A stretch of DNA of 18,117 bases from an uncultured Corynebacterium sp. (GCA_943914465.1 CALUCD010000019.1:1-18117), one strand, 5' to 3'. Counted from the first letter of the stretch, positions 1-11,313 are shown. The notes: generated by a model from the sequence alone, not told the origin. Made by a program: numbers and translations.

Positions 1-45
1 GCGAGACATGCAGCAATGACCATTTCGCAATGTGCCAGTTACATG

Positions 46-74
46 ATCCTAGATATTTAATGACCTTTTATCAA
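46..74 (-). promoter_or_regulatory. Candidate sigma-A promoter reading left, for a gene outside the window
   Basis: Read on the minus strand, a -35 hexamer TTGATA (69-74) is followed after exactly 17 bases by TAGGAT (46-51), which fits the actinobacterial TAnnnT -10. Transcription would start near position 39 and run out of the window to the left. The surrounding DNA is the most AT-rich of the left edge. In corynebacteria tuf lies a short way downstream of fusA, so this may drive tuf or an intervening gene, but no coding start for either is visible here. Confidence 0.5.
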
Positions 75-77
75 ACT

Positions 78-106
78 GGCCGATCGAAACAAAATCCAGA
101 TCGGCC
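78..106 (-). repeat. 8-bp stem-loop downstream of fusA
   Basis: GGCCGATC (78-85) and GATCGGCC (99-106) are perfect complements around a 13-base loop. Two other stems compete for the same bases: GCCAGTT/AACTGGC (34-40/74-80) and GGCCGT/ACGGCC (103-108/117-122). No convincing U-run follows on either strand. It could be a weak terminator for fusA or upstream architecture of the leftward promoter. Confidence 0.4.
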
Positions 107-204
107 GTGATGGGTAACGGCCAGCTCAAGCCCCACCGACAGGTGGAAAGCATCTACCGGTGGACCCTGAGCGAGCAGCAACTCAGACCTCGGCTCTCCA
201 TCTA

Positions 205-265
205 TGCGTATAGCCCGCCGATTGGGCCTCAAGGGCTCGATGGCACGGACGGCGGGCTATACGCA
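205..265. repeat. Perfect 16-bp inverted repeat after fusA (possible terminator)
   Basis: The arm at 205-220 (TGCGTATAGCCCGCCG) is the exact reverse complement of 250-265, with a 29-base loop. It lies 36 bases past the fusA stop, where a transcription terminator or 3'-end protecting structure would be expected. No T-tract follows on either side, so a classic rho-independent terminator is not fully supported. Within the loop, GGGCT (233-237) can also pair with AGCCC of the left arm, giving an alternative smaller hairpin. The rest of 1-300 holds smaller hairpins (for example CCACC/GGTGG at 133-146) and no gene that I can support. Confidence 0.6.
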
Positions 266-300
266 AGCGATGAAATACCAGCTTTCAGGCAGCGCGGCGG

Positions 301-2421
301 TTAGTTACCGTTGCGCTCGTCGATAATCTCTTGCGCGACGCTCGACGGAACTTCACCGTAGGAGTCGAACACCATGGTGTAGTTCGCACGGCCCTGGGTA
401 CGCGAGCGCAGGTCGCCGACATAGCCGAACATCTGCGACAGCGGCACAACCGCCTTGACCACCTTCGCACCCGAGCGGTCATCCATCGAGTTGACCTGAC
501 CGCGGCGGGAGTTCAAGTCACCCACAACATCGCCCATGTACTCTTCCGGCGTCACAACCTCAACCGCCATGAGTGGCTCAAGCAGGACGGGCTTCGCCTT
601 GGCCACTGCCTCTTTGAGCACCTGGGAACCGGCCATCTTGAACGCCATTTCAGAGGAGTCAACTTCGTGGTAAGCGCCGTCTTCAAGCGTGGCCTTGATG
701 TTCACCAACGGGAAGCCAGCAAGGTAGCCGTACTGCATCGCGTCCTGGATACCAGCATCCACCGACGGAATGTACTCTTTCGGCACACGACCACCGGTGA
801 CCGCGTTTTCGAATGCGTAGGTCGCGGACTCGCCCTCTTCCAAGGTTTCCGGGTCCGGGTTGTACGGCTCGATGGTGACAATGACCTTCGCGAACTGACC
901 GGAGCCACCTGTCTGTTTCTTGTGGGTGTAGTCCAGCGACTCGACCTTCTTGCGAATGGTCTCACGGTAGGCAACCTGCGGTGAACCGATATTCGCCTCA
1001 ACCTTGAACTCGCGCTTCATGCGGTCAACCAAGACGTCAAGGTGGAGCTCGCCCATACCGCCGATGACGGTCTGGCCGGTTTCTTCATCCAACTTCACGG
1101 TGAACGTCGGGTCTTCTTCCGCGAGCTTTTGAATCGCGGTGCCCAGCTTCTCCTGGTCAGCCTTCGTCTTCGGCTCAATAGCCACCTGGATCACCGGATC
1201 TGGGAAGTCCATGGACTCCAGAATGATCGGGCTCGCCGGGTCACACAGGGTGTCACCCGTGGTGGTCTGCTTCAAACCGATGAATGCGTAGATGTTGCCG
1301 GCCAGTGCTTCCTCGACCGGGTTCTCCTTGTTCGCGTGCATCTGGAACAGCTTGCCCACGCGCTCTTTCGAGTTCTTGGTGGAGTTGAGCATCTGCTCAC
1401 CCGGCGCGGTCTGCCCGGAGTACACACGCACGTATGTGAGTTTGCCGAAGAACGGGTGCACAGCCACCTTGAATGCGAGGGCAGAGAACGGCTCGTCCAC
1501 GGACGGCTTACGGCTCAATTCTTCATCACCTGCGACAGAGGTACCGCGCACCTCGCCGATGTCGAGCGGGTTCGGCAGGTAGTCCACCACCGCGTCAAGC
1601 ACCGGCTCGATACCCTTATTGCGGTACGCGGAGCCGCAGAACACCGGGTAGATCTCCGAGTTCACGGTGAGCTTGCGGATCGCAGACTTGATCTCTTCAG
1701 TGGTGAGCTCCTCGCCGCCGAAGTACTTCTCCATCAGCGCTTCATCGGACTCAGCGACACTCTCAAGCAGCTTCTCGCGGTACTCCTCAGCCTTATCTTG
1801 CAGATCAGCCGGGATCTCCTCGATTTGCGGCGGGGTACCAGTCTCAACCTTGCCCGGCCACAGGTATGCCTTCATCTCAATGAGGTCAACCACGCCGTCG
1901 AAGTTGTCTTCGGCACCAATCGGGATTTGCATGACCAACGGCTTTGCCCCGAGGCGATCAACGATGGTGCCAACGGTGAAGAAGAAATCCGCACCGAGCT
2001 TGTCCATCTTGTTGACAAAGCAAATGCGCGGCACGTCGTACTTCGCGGCCTGGCGCCACACCTGCTCGGACTGCGGCTCAACGCCCTCCTTGCCGTCAAA
2101 CACAGCAACTGCGCCATCAAGGACACGTAGGGAACGCTCCACCTCAACGGTGAAGTCAACGTGGCCCGGAGTGTCGATGATGTTGATCTGGTTTTCGTTC
2201 CAGAAACAGGTCACGGCAGCCGAGGTAATGGTGATGCCGCGTTCCTTCTCCTGCTCCATCCAGTCAGTCGTTGCGCCACCGTCGTGGGTCTCGCCGACTT
2301 TGCGGTTGATGCCTGTGTAGAACAGGATGCGCTCTGTGGTGGTCGTCTTACCAGCATCAATGTGGGCCATGATGCCGATGTTGCGGACCTTGTTCAGGTC
2401 CTTAAGCACTTCTTGTGCCAC
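301..2421 (-). CDS. fusA: Elongation factor G (translational GTPase)
   Basis: This is full-length EF-G (706 aa), the cytoplasmic GTPase that moves tRNA and mRNA through the ribosome after peptide transfer and helps recycle ribosomes with RRF. The GTPase motifs are all intact: P-loop AHIDAGKT at residues 19-26, switch-I RGIT at 61-64, DTPGH at 83-87 and NKMD at 137-140. The characteristic domain IV and V segments follow (for example GGRVPKEYIPSVDAGIQ and a C-terminal RRGQVNSM...YVGDLRS region). The start is GTG at 2421, preceded by a weak GGGGTAAG ribosome-binding sequence. It is the last gene of rpsL-rpsG-fusA, separated from rpsG by 135 bases, more than the 6 bases between rpsL and rpsG, so it may have its own promoter. 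The length matches the family and no fusidic-acid-resistance call was attempted. Confidence 0.98.
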   Translation of the reverse strand: MAQEVLKDLNKVRNIGIMAHIDAGKTTTTERILFYTGINRKVGETHDGGATTDWMEQEKERGITITSAAVTCFWNENQINIIDTPGHVDFTVEVERSLRVLDGAVAVFDGKEGVEPQSEQVWRQAAKYDVPRICFVNKMDKLGADFFFTVGTIVDRLGAKPLVMQIPIGAEDNFDGVVDLIEMKAYLWPGKVETGTPPQIEEIPADLQDKAEEYREKLLESVAESDEALMEKYFGGEELTTEEIKSAIRKLTVNSEIYPVFCGSAYRNKGIEPVLDAVVDYLPNPLDIGEVRGTSVAGDEELSRKPSVDEPFSALAFKVAVHPFFGKLTYVRVYSGQTAPGEQMLNSTKNSKERVGKLFQMHANKENPVEEALAGNIYAFIGLKQTTTGDTLCDPASPIILESMDFPDPVIQVAIEPKTKADQEKLGTAIQKLAEEDPTFTVKLDEETGQTVIGGMGELHLDVLVDRMKREFKVEANIGSPQVAYRETIRKKVESLDYTHKKQTGGSGQFAKVIVTIEPYNPDPETLEEGESATYAFENAVTGGRVPKEYIPSVDAGIQDAMQYGYLAGFPLVNIKATLEDGAYHEVDSSEMAFKMAGSQVLKEAVAKAKPVLLEPLMAVEVVTPEEYMGDVVGDLNSRRGQVNSMDDRSGAKVVKAVVPLSQMFGYVGDLRSRTQGRANYTMVFDSYGEVPSSVAQEIIDERNGN

Positions 2422-2483
2422 GTTACTTACCCCAACTTGTAGGTTGTCGACGCCACCCTACCGCGTGCTACCCGGCTTAGAAG

Positions 2484-2511
2484 CGTCTATGGCGAATATG
2501 TTCTTGGTCAA
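2484..2511 (-). promoter_or_regulatory. Weak candidate promoter for fusA
   Basis: In the 135-base rpsG-fusA gap the minus strand carries TTGACC (2506-2511), then 16 bases, then TAGACG (2484-2489). The -35 is good, but the -10 lacks the terminal T of TAnnnT, so this is a weak guess. The unusually long gap for a str operon is the other reason to consider a separate fusA promoter. Confidence 0.22.
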
Positions 2512-2556
2512 TTTTGCCACTACTTGCTCCAAGCAGCAGCACAAGGTTTACGAGTC

Positions 2557-3024
2557 CTACCAGCGGTAGTGAGCGAACGCACGGTTCGCCTCAGCCATCT
2601 TGTGGGTGTCCTCGCGGCGCTTGACGGACGCGCCGAGACCGTTGGAGGCATCCAGGATCTCATTAGCCAAACGCTCAACCATCGAGTTCTCACGGCGCTG
2701 GCGGGTGAAGGTCACCATCCAACGCAGGGCGAGCGTGTTGGAGCGAGCGGGCTCGACCTTGACCGGCACCTGGTAGGTCGCACCACCGACACGGCGGGAG
2801 CGCACTTCCAGGTCAGGGCGGATGTTGCCCAGCGCCTTATCCAGAGTGCCCACGGGATCGGTACCCGTTTTCTCACGGCAGATCTCAAGCGCGCCGTACA
2901 CGATGCGCTCAGCGGTTGACTTTTTGCCGTCCACCAAGATCTTATTCACGAGCTGGGTCACCAGCTCAGAGTTGTACACCGGATCCTTGACTACGGGACG
3001 TTTCGGAGCTTGTTGCTTACGCAT
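2557..3024 (-). CDS. rpsG: 30S ribosomal protein S7
   Basis: This is a complete S7 (155 aa), the primary 16S rRNA 3'-domain binding protein that nucleates assembly of the small-subunit head and lies near the exit-site tRNA. Recognisable family sequence runs throughout: the N-terminal RKQQAPKRPVVKDPVYNS, the central KALGNIRPDLEVRSRRVGG, the ALRWM helix and the C-terminal KMAEANRAFAHYRW. Bacterial S7 is usually about 156 residues. The ATG start at 3024 follows the rpsL stop by only 6 bases, with an AAGGGA ribosome-binding sequence inside the end of rpsL, so the two genes are probably translationally coupled. In E. coli S7 represses translation of its own operon. Nothing in the short junction here shows that control directly. 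Confidence 0.98.
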   Translation of the reverse strand: MRKQQAPKRPVVKDPVYNSELVTQLVNKILVDGKKSTAERIVYGALEICREKTGTDPVGTLDKALGNIRPDLEVRSRRVGGATYQVPVKVEPARSNTLALRWMVTFTRQRRENSMVERLANEILDASNGLGASVKRREDTHKMAEANRAFAHYRW

Positions 3025-3030
3025 TGTTTC

Positions 3031-3402
3031 TTACTGTCCCTTCTTCGCACCGTAGCGCGATCGTGCTTGTTTCCGGTCCTTCACACCCTGGGTATCCAAT
3101 GCACCGCGGATGATCTTGTAGCGCACACCAGGCAGGTCCTTTACACGGCCGCCGCGCACAAGCACCATGGAGTGCTCCTGCAGGTTGTGGCCCTCACCCG
3201 GGATGTAGGCGGAGACCTCAATGCCGGACGTCAGACGCACACGCGCAACCTTGCGCAGTGCGGAGTTCGGCTTCTTCGGGGTGGTGGTGTACACGCGGGT
3301 GCACACGCCGCGGCGCTGCGGCGAGCCCTTCAGGGCGGCTGTAGCCACCTTTGTCTTCTTATCGTGGCGGCCCTTGCGGACCAGTTGCTGAATAGTAGGC
3401 AT
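3031..3402 (-). CDS. rpsL: 30S ribosomal protein S12
   Basis: This is a complete S12 (123 aa), the decoding-centre protein that monitors codon-anticodon pairing. The invariant TTPKKPNSALRKVARVRL segment is present, with Lys43, and GGRVKDLPG with Lys88. These are the two lysines whose substitution gives streptomycin resistance, so the allele reads as wild type. Asp89 lies next to Lys88, the position methylthiolated by RimO in E. coli. The basic tail ends RSRYGAKKGQ. It is the first gene of the rpsL-rpsG-fusA operon. The ATG at 3402 follows a purine-rich AAGAAAGAG stretch, and the leader between it and 3634 must hold the operon promoter because the next upstream gene, at 3635, is on the other strand. 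Confidence 0.98.
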   Translation of the reverse strand: MPTIQQLVRKGRHDKKTKVATAALKGSPQRRGVCTRVYTTTPKKPNSALRKVARVRLTSGIEVSAYIPGEGHNLQEHSMVLVRGGRVKDLPGVRYKIIRGALDTQGVKDRKQARSRYGAKKGQ

Positions 3403-3437
3403 TCACACTCTTTCTTGGTTACGTGTTGTTGCGCATG

Positions 3438-3465
3438 AAAAAATGGGGGCTCTTTTCCGGGGCCC
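3438..3465 (-). promoter_or_regulatory. Terminator-like hairpin plus U6 in the rpsL leader
   Basis: In the minus-strand RNA a short GGGC/GCCC stem (pairing 3462-3465 with 3447-3450) is followed within three bases by six U residues (3438-3443). The stem is only four clean pairs plus a mismatch. It lies 36 bases before the rpsL start. It could be a weak attenuator or a pause site, or a chance GC-rich/T-rich juxtaposition. Confidence 0.25.
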
Positions 3466-3514
3466 TACCGTACGCAGGCTTCGCACCGCGCATGCACGGG
3501 CGAAATCGCACTTC

Positions 3515-3544
3515 AACGTACTACACCGCTGGACACAGGAGCAA
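3515..3544 (-). promoter_or_regulatory. Candidate promoter of the rpsL-rpsG-fusA operon
   Basis: On the minus strand, TTGCTC (3539-3544) precedes TACGTT (3515-3520) by 18 bases, matching the loose corynebacterial -35 and TAnnnT -10. It would give a leader of about 105 bases. A competing -10 (TACGGT, around 3467-3472) has no recognisable -35. A promoter must lie in this gap, since the upstream neighbour is transcribed the other way, but the exact hexamers are uncertain. Confidence 0.35.
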
Positions 3545-3622
3545 ATTTCGCTTATCGACGCCCACCTGATCCCCCAGCAGGCACCACCTTCCGCCGCCTG
3601 TGCGCACAACCCCGTAGCGCAC

Positions 3623-3628
3623 TAACCT
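3623..3628 (+). promoter_or_regulatory. -10 element for a leaderless DUF1707 transcript
   Basis: TAACCT (3623-3628) fits TAnnnT and is followed by exactly six bases before the A of the ATG at 3635. That would make the translation start the transcription start. No Shine-Dalgarno sequence precedes the ATG, as expected for a leaderless mRNA, which is common in actinobacteria. No good -35 is visible 16-18 bases upstream. Confidence 0.45.
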
Positions 3629-3634
3629 CGGATT

Positions 3635-4300
3635 ATGCCCTACTCCGAGTCTTCTCCCTCTGATGCAGCCAATGGTCGCCAGCCCCGCAAACGCGCCTCA
3701 AACATCGCCCGGCAAAATATCGTCTCCCAACTGGCCGCCGCATATACCGACGGACAGCTCTCCACCGACGAGTTCGATCACCGTACAGCACAAGCCTGGT
3801 CAGCCAAATTCGGCGACGAACTCGAGGCCCTGACCGCCGATTTGAACCTGGCGGGTGATCAAAGCCCGACAGTCGCAGCGAGTGATCCCGCACACGCACC
3901 ACCTCAGATCAGCCACGAACAAGGCGGGGTGGGCAATTCGTTCGCCCTGATGGGTGGGGTGGAGCACTCCGGAGACTGGTTGATCAGCGCTCACCACCGT
4001 TCTGTAGCACTCATGGGAGGTACTGACCTCAATCTGCTCAACGCCCGGTTCAGCGCCCAACACACGTGCATCGATGCCGCAGCCATTATGGGCGGTGTGC
4101 GCATCATCGTGCCCGACGACGTTCACGTCACAAGCGAGGGCCACGCCCTCATGGGCGGTTTCGAGGTGTCCGACCACCCAAGCGTCACCATCGCGCAGCG
4201 TGATCTTCCCCCCGACGCGCCAGCGATCACTGTCACTGGTTTTGCCCTCATGGGCGGCGTCGAGATCATCCGCGCCGCACGCAACGCCCGCGTTGAGTGA
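3635..4300 (+). CDS. DUF1707 protein with LiaF-like MGG repeats
   Basis: A 221-aa soluble protein. Residues about 22-72 match the actinobacterial DUF1707 pattern (AAAYTDGQLSTDEFDHRTAQ...ELEALTADL), a short domain usually placed at the N-terminus of envelope-stress or membrane proteins. Instead of a transmembrane segment it continues into a glycine-punctuated beta region with five [LI]MGG motifs at residues 106, 127, 152, 173 and 206. This resembles the C-terminal domain of LiaF-type 'cell-wall-active antibiotic response' proteins (DUF2154), which probably forms a stacked beta structure. No signal peptide or membrane helix is visible, so I infer a cytoplasmic protein. It is the only plus-strand gene between rpsL and rpoB, divergent from rpsL and convergent with the ABC operon (32 bases apart). 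A role in cell-envelope stress sensing is an inference from the domain pair only. Confidence 0.85.
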   Translation: MPYSESSPSDAANGRQPRKRASNIARQNIVSQLAAAYTDGQLSTDEFDHRTAQAWSAKFGDELEALTADLNLAGDQSPTVAASDPAHAPPQISHEQGGVGNSFALMGGVEHSGDWLISAHHRSVALMGGTDLNLLNARFSAQHTCIDAAAIMGGVRIIVPDDVHVTSEGHALMGGFEVSDHPSVTIAQRDLPPDAPAITVTGFALMGGVEIIRAARNARVE

Positions 4301-4332
4301 GGAGGGTCAAGTTCCCCGTGCCATTGCTGGTT

Positions 4333-5559
4333 TCACTCGGCGCGGAGAAGTTCAACCGGATTTGCGCGGGTGACTGCCCGTGACGCCATCGCCACAGCCA
4401 CTAACGGAACTGCCAGGGCGATGAGCAGATACAGCCACCATCCGTCGGCAGTGAACGCGAACTCGGTTGGAATGGTGAAAGATCCCACGTTCTTTCCACC
4501 CAGGAGCTGTACAGTCGCCGCTGACAGCAACGTGCCAACCACGAATGTCGACACACTGAGCAGTAGGCCCAGCATGAGTGCTTCGAGGAATACCTGAAGA
4601 AGCAATCGCGCGCTCGTCATCCCAAACGACTTCGCCACGCCAAAGAAGCGCTGCCGTTTTTGCGCGATGACTGAGCCGATCATCGCTCCGATGAGGAGGA
4701 ACAGCAACGCTGATGCTGCCCGAGCGACCGATCCGAAAGCGCCGAGAAACTGGGTGGCGGGCTCAATCGAGGCGGCGAGGTGACTGTTGCTTACTGCCCC
4801 AAAACCGCGTTGCTGAAGTTCTTTTTGCACTTCAGCCGAATTCGCCCCTACCCCCGCATCAGCGCCGCCGTCACCGACGATCACGGCAAACGCGGAATCT
4901 GGTCGGGACTCGACTGGTATGCCGTCGTTTTGCGCAGCCCACTCTTTCGCATCTTCCCAATTGACGTAGACCACGCTATTGCCGTCATTGTTGGCAACGT
5001 TGGCGTCGAAAATCGCGCGAACTTTAAGCTCGATCTCGATCCCTTCAACGGCGTCCGGCGATGTTCTGCGCTGGTAGGTGAACGGGATTTCTTGTCCCAG
5101 CAACGGCGTGGTTTCTATCCCAGAGATGGTGGACGGCAGCGCGATCTCTCCCCGCTCCAGTGGCCCCTCGCCGGCGATCCATTCTGGGTGGGCACCGGCG
5201 ATCTCCGGAGTAGCCCAAAGGATCGCGGGCATCTCAGGTGCCAACGGGTTGTCTTGGGTGGTCATCAGACCGGCTTGATTACGCGGAATCACTTCTCGCA
5301 CATGAGGTATTGACGCGATCTCATCGAACGCGTCAGCATCGAGAATCCTCGTGTTTCGCGGATCGGCCGTGTCCACCACGACAATATCGAAGGCCCCGGT
5401 CGCGTTGATGGACTGCTCCGCCTCCCGCACTTGGGAGGCAAGGAGCGTGGCTGCGACTGTAGACAGAACCGCCACCACCACTCCGAAAATTGCGAGGGGC
5501 CTGACATGCGGCCACGATGAGCGACACATCTGCAACCATGCTGTGGAAAACGCATTCAT
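4333..5559 (-). CDS. FtsX/MacB-type ABC transporter permease
   Basis: A 408-aa membrane protein with the MacB/FtsX layout. There is one transmembrane helix near residues 22-43, a large extracytoplasmic domain of about 230 residues, then three helices (around 282-303, 325-352 and 373-397). It ends in ANPVELLRAE, the usual C-terminal signature of this permease family. Such permeases do not normally move bulk solute through a pore. They pass ATPase strokes to an extracytoplasmic domain, to extrude lipoproteins, peptides or toxins or to signal. The ATG at 5559 is one base past the stop of the upstream ATPase gene, with AAGGAG eight bases before it, so the two are translationally coupled and should form one complex. 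The substrate is unknown. The lipoprotein encoded upstream is the obvious partner. Confidence 0.9.
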   Translation of the reverse strand: MNAFSTAWLQMCRSSWPHVRPLAIFGVVVAVLSTVAATLLASQVREAEQSINATGAFDIVVVDTADPRNTRILDADAFDEIASIPHVREVIPRNQAGLMTTQDNPLAPEMPAILWATPEIAGAHPEWIAGEGPLERGEIALPSTISGIETTPLLGQEIPFTYQRRTSPDAVEGIEIELKVRAIFDANVANNDGNSVVYVNWEDAKEWAAQNDGIPVESRPDSAFAVIVGDGGADAGVGANSAEVQKELQQRGFGAVSNSHLAASIEPATQFLGAFGSVARAASALLFLLIGAMIGSVIAQKRQRFFGVAKSFGMTSARLLLQVFLEALMLGLLLSVSTFVVGTLLSAATVQLLGGKNVGSFTIPTEFAFTADGWWLYLLIALAVPLVAVAMASRAVTRANPVELLRAE

Positions 5560-5560
5560 C

Positions 5561-6184
5561 TCATTCGCTCCTTACCCGCACCTCTGTCAGTGGATTCAGA
5601 CCGGTCAGCTTTTCGTGTGATGCGCACAGAACAAGACCACCAGCGCCGGAAAACGCAGAAAGCAACCCAAGGACCACCTGTTTCGATGCTGCGTCGAGCT
5701 CGGCCAGCGGCTCGTCGACAATGAGCACCTCCGGCTCTGCGGCAAGAGCCCGGATCAGACCTGCCCGCTTAACCTGCCCACCGGAAAGCGTGTCCGCACG
5801 CGAATCAGCGAAATCTGCCAATCCCGACTGCTCGAGCAGCGCATCGATATCGGCTCCTTCGCGCGCAAACAGCGCCACATTCTCCCGCAGCGTGAGGTAT
5901 GCCTCGAGGTAGCCCTTTTGGAATTGAACCGCAACACCCCCGCGCTTCCGGAGAGCCTTGGGGCTCGTCGCAGAGTTGTAGAACACCTCACCACTCGTCG
6001 GCTGCAGCAAGCCAGCCGCGATACTCAACATCGTCGACTTACCGGCACCGGATGGGCCGACGATCTGTACAACCCCACTGACCTGGGGGCACGGGTCGAC
6101 GACGATCTGGCGCGAACCCGCGGAAGCGCCAAAGGAGTGGATCACTTTGCTCCATTCGACAGTGCTAGACGGATGACTCACCAC
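5561..6184 (-). CDS. ABC transporter ATP-binding protein (LolD/MacB class)
   Basis: A compact 207-aa nucleotide-binding subunit. Counting from the GTG at 6184, it has Walker A GPSGAGKS (residues 43-50), Q-loop AVQFQ (85-89), signature LSGGQ (133-137), Walker B VLIVDEP (153-159) and the H-loop histidine at 190, so it should be catalytically competent. An open frame continues upstream to 6292, but that part overlaps the lipoprotein gene and does not resemble the family. I therefore place the start at GTG 6184 (or the adjacent GTG 6181), overlapping the lipoprotein stop, with AGGGA seven bases upstream. It pairs with the permease encoded immediately downstream. The small size and lack of an extra domain fit the LolD/MacB exporter class. 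The transported or signalled molecule is not indicated. Confidence 0.9.
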   Translation of the reverse strand: MVSHPSSTVEWSKVIHSFGASAGSRQIVVDPCPQVSGVVQIVGPSGAGKSTMLSIAAGLLQPTSGEVFYNSATSPKALRKRGGVAVQFQKGYLEAYLTLRENVALFAREGADIDALLEQSGLADFADSRADTLSGGQVKRAGLIRALAAEPEVLIVDEPLAELDAASKQVVLGLLSAFSGAGGLVLCASHEKLTGLNPLTEVRVRSE

Positions 6185-7044
6185 GACAGCATCCCTGCCA
6201 TCCGCAATTCCGAGGCAGTCTGAATACTGCAGAGGGACCCATCCGGCTTGCCATCGATGAAAATGTCGGCACCCAACGCCGGACTCTCGCACGCATCCAT
6301 GATCTCCGTAACCAGATCAGCCCTGTCTTCCGGAGCGAATTGTGACCTGAAGTTCGATGCACGCAACGCGCTTGTTACCAGCGAGACTGGGCCCGAGTAC
6401 TCGGGCAGTGCTGCTATGAAGTCATCGGCCAGATTCGGCCATGCTGCATGCAGCTCTTCCGGGTTACTCACCAAATCTTCAAACTGCAGGATGCTAAGAG
6501 CAGCGCTCTTCGCCTCCATCGAATTGACTGGCCATGGCTCGACTTCAACGTTTGAAACGTCACAGCCGATTGCACGCTTCAGGTGTGCGGTTGCAACGGC
6601 AGCTACCGGCGCCTCCCAACCGCCGCCGTGAGGAATCGCGTCATGTTTTTGACAAACTGCTGGTCCGGCTGGATAGCGATCCGGCTCAATTTGTTGCGAT
6701 ACCCACTCTGCCTGGTACAGCGCGACAGGGTCCGCTCCGCCGGGGTCGCTCAACCAGTTTTCACCAAGTGTTTCCAGAAGCCGCGTATTTGCTTCGCGGT
6801 TCTGCCTCAAGGCAGCTCCGGCGAGTTGAAACGCTGAGTATGTGGCATCAAGCGTCGGCTCACTGCCTTCGTGATCGTCGCGGAACATGCCGTGCGCGTC
6901 ACGGTAGTACTCCAGGGTACGCGCGACCTCCGACTCCTCTGCCTGCACCACATGCGGCTGACTGCACGCCGCGAGCGCCACGGCGGCTGCCACCATCGCA
7001 ACACCGGGAGCAGTCTGGAAAGCCGCTAAAGATTGTAGTTTCAT
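6178..7044 (-). CDS. Putative secreted lipoprotein of the ABC operon
   Basis: A protein of about 288 aa of no family I recognise. It begins with a short basic stretch and a hydrophobic segment ending in a lipobox, ALAAC, with the lipidated cysteine at about residue 27, so it should be anchored to the outer face of the membrane. The mature part is hydrophilic, rich in Glu, Asp and Ala, with five further cysteines or fewer and two aromatic-rich stretches (for example VEVEPWPVNSMEAKSA). ATG codons occur at 7050 and 7044. I prefer 7044 because AAGG ends right against the first ATG but lies six bases from the second. Its stop overlaps the start of the ATPase gene, so the three genes form one operon. 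It may be a substrate-binding, adaptor or immunity-type lipoprotein working with the MacB/FtsX-like exporter. The function is unknown. Confidence 0.8.
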   Translation of the reverse strand: MKLQSLAAFQTAPGVAMVAAAVALAACSQPHVVQAEESEVARTLEYYRDAHGMFRDDHEGSEPTLDATYSAFQLAGAALRQNREANTRLLETLGENWLSDPGGADPVALYQAEWVSQQIEPDRYPAGPAVCQKHDAIPHGGGWEAPVAAVATAHLKRAIGCDVSNVEVEPWPVNSMEAKSAALSILQFEDLVSNPEELHAAWPNLADDFIAALPEYSGPVSLVTSALRASNFRSQFAPEDRADLVTEIMDACESPALGADIFIDGKPDGSLCSIQTASELRMAGMLSW

Positions 7045-7070
7045 GCGCATCCTTACAGGTCAGCCTACAG

Positions 7071-7076
7071 ATCGTA
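7071..7076 (-). promoter_or_regulatory. Candidate -10 for the lipoprotein-ABC operon
   Basis: TACGAT on the minus strand (7071-7076) fits TAnnnT and would start transcription about 20 bases before the ATG at 7044. No clear -35 is seen 16-18 bases upstream, and an alternative TAGGCT lies slightly closer to the gene. The rpoC terminator upstream makes a separate promoter necessary. The remainder of 7077-7228 shows nothing else that I can support. Confidence 0.3.
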
Positions 7077-7228
7077 GCCACGCGTTCGCGCGAATTGAGA
7101 TTGGCGTCATTTGTAAACTACCAGCTCGCAAGCGAACTTACCGGTGTGTGCATAAGCTCCGGCTAATCGGCAGACAGGCACCGCTCTGGCTTCACTTCAC
7201 TGCTCTAGCCGTCTACCGCGAGGCAAGC

Positions 7229-7266
7229 AAAAGCCCGGCCCTCCCAAGCGGAGGAACCGGGCTTTT
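7229..7266. terminator. Strong bidirectional rho-independent terminator after rpoC
   Basis: AAAAGCCCGG (7229-7238) and CCGGGCTTTT (7257-7266) form a perfect 10-bp stem. Inside it, CTCC/GGAG bases extend the helix around a short loop. The arms carry A4 and T4, so it can work in both directions. It lies about 30 bases after the rpoC stop and should end the rpoB-rpoC transcript, insulating the lipoprotein operon. Confidence 0.9.
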
Positions 7267-7296
7267 CGCGCGCGGGCTGGGCGCTAGATCCAGGCG

Positions 7297-11313
<4,017 letters not shown>

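Noticed and set aside
1042..2130. A 362-codon plus-strand open frame opposite fusA
   Set aside because: It is antisense to a certain gene, with His/Arg/Leu-rich composition and no recognisable domain.
6185..6292. N-terminal extension of the ABC ATPase reading frame
   Set aside because: The extension overlaps the lipoprotein gene by over 100 bases and does not resemble ABC proteins. GTG 6184/6181 with AGGGA upstream and a stop-start overlap is the better start.
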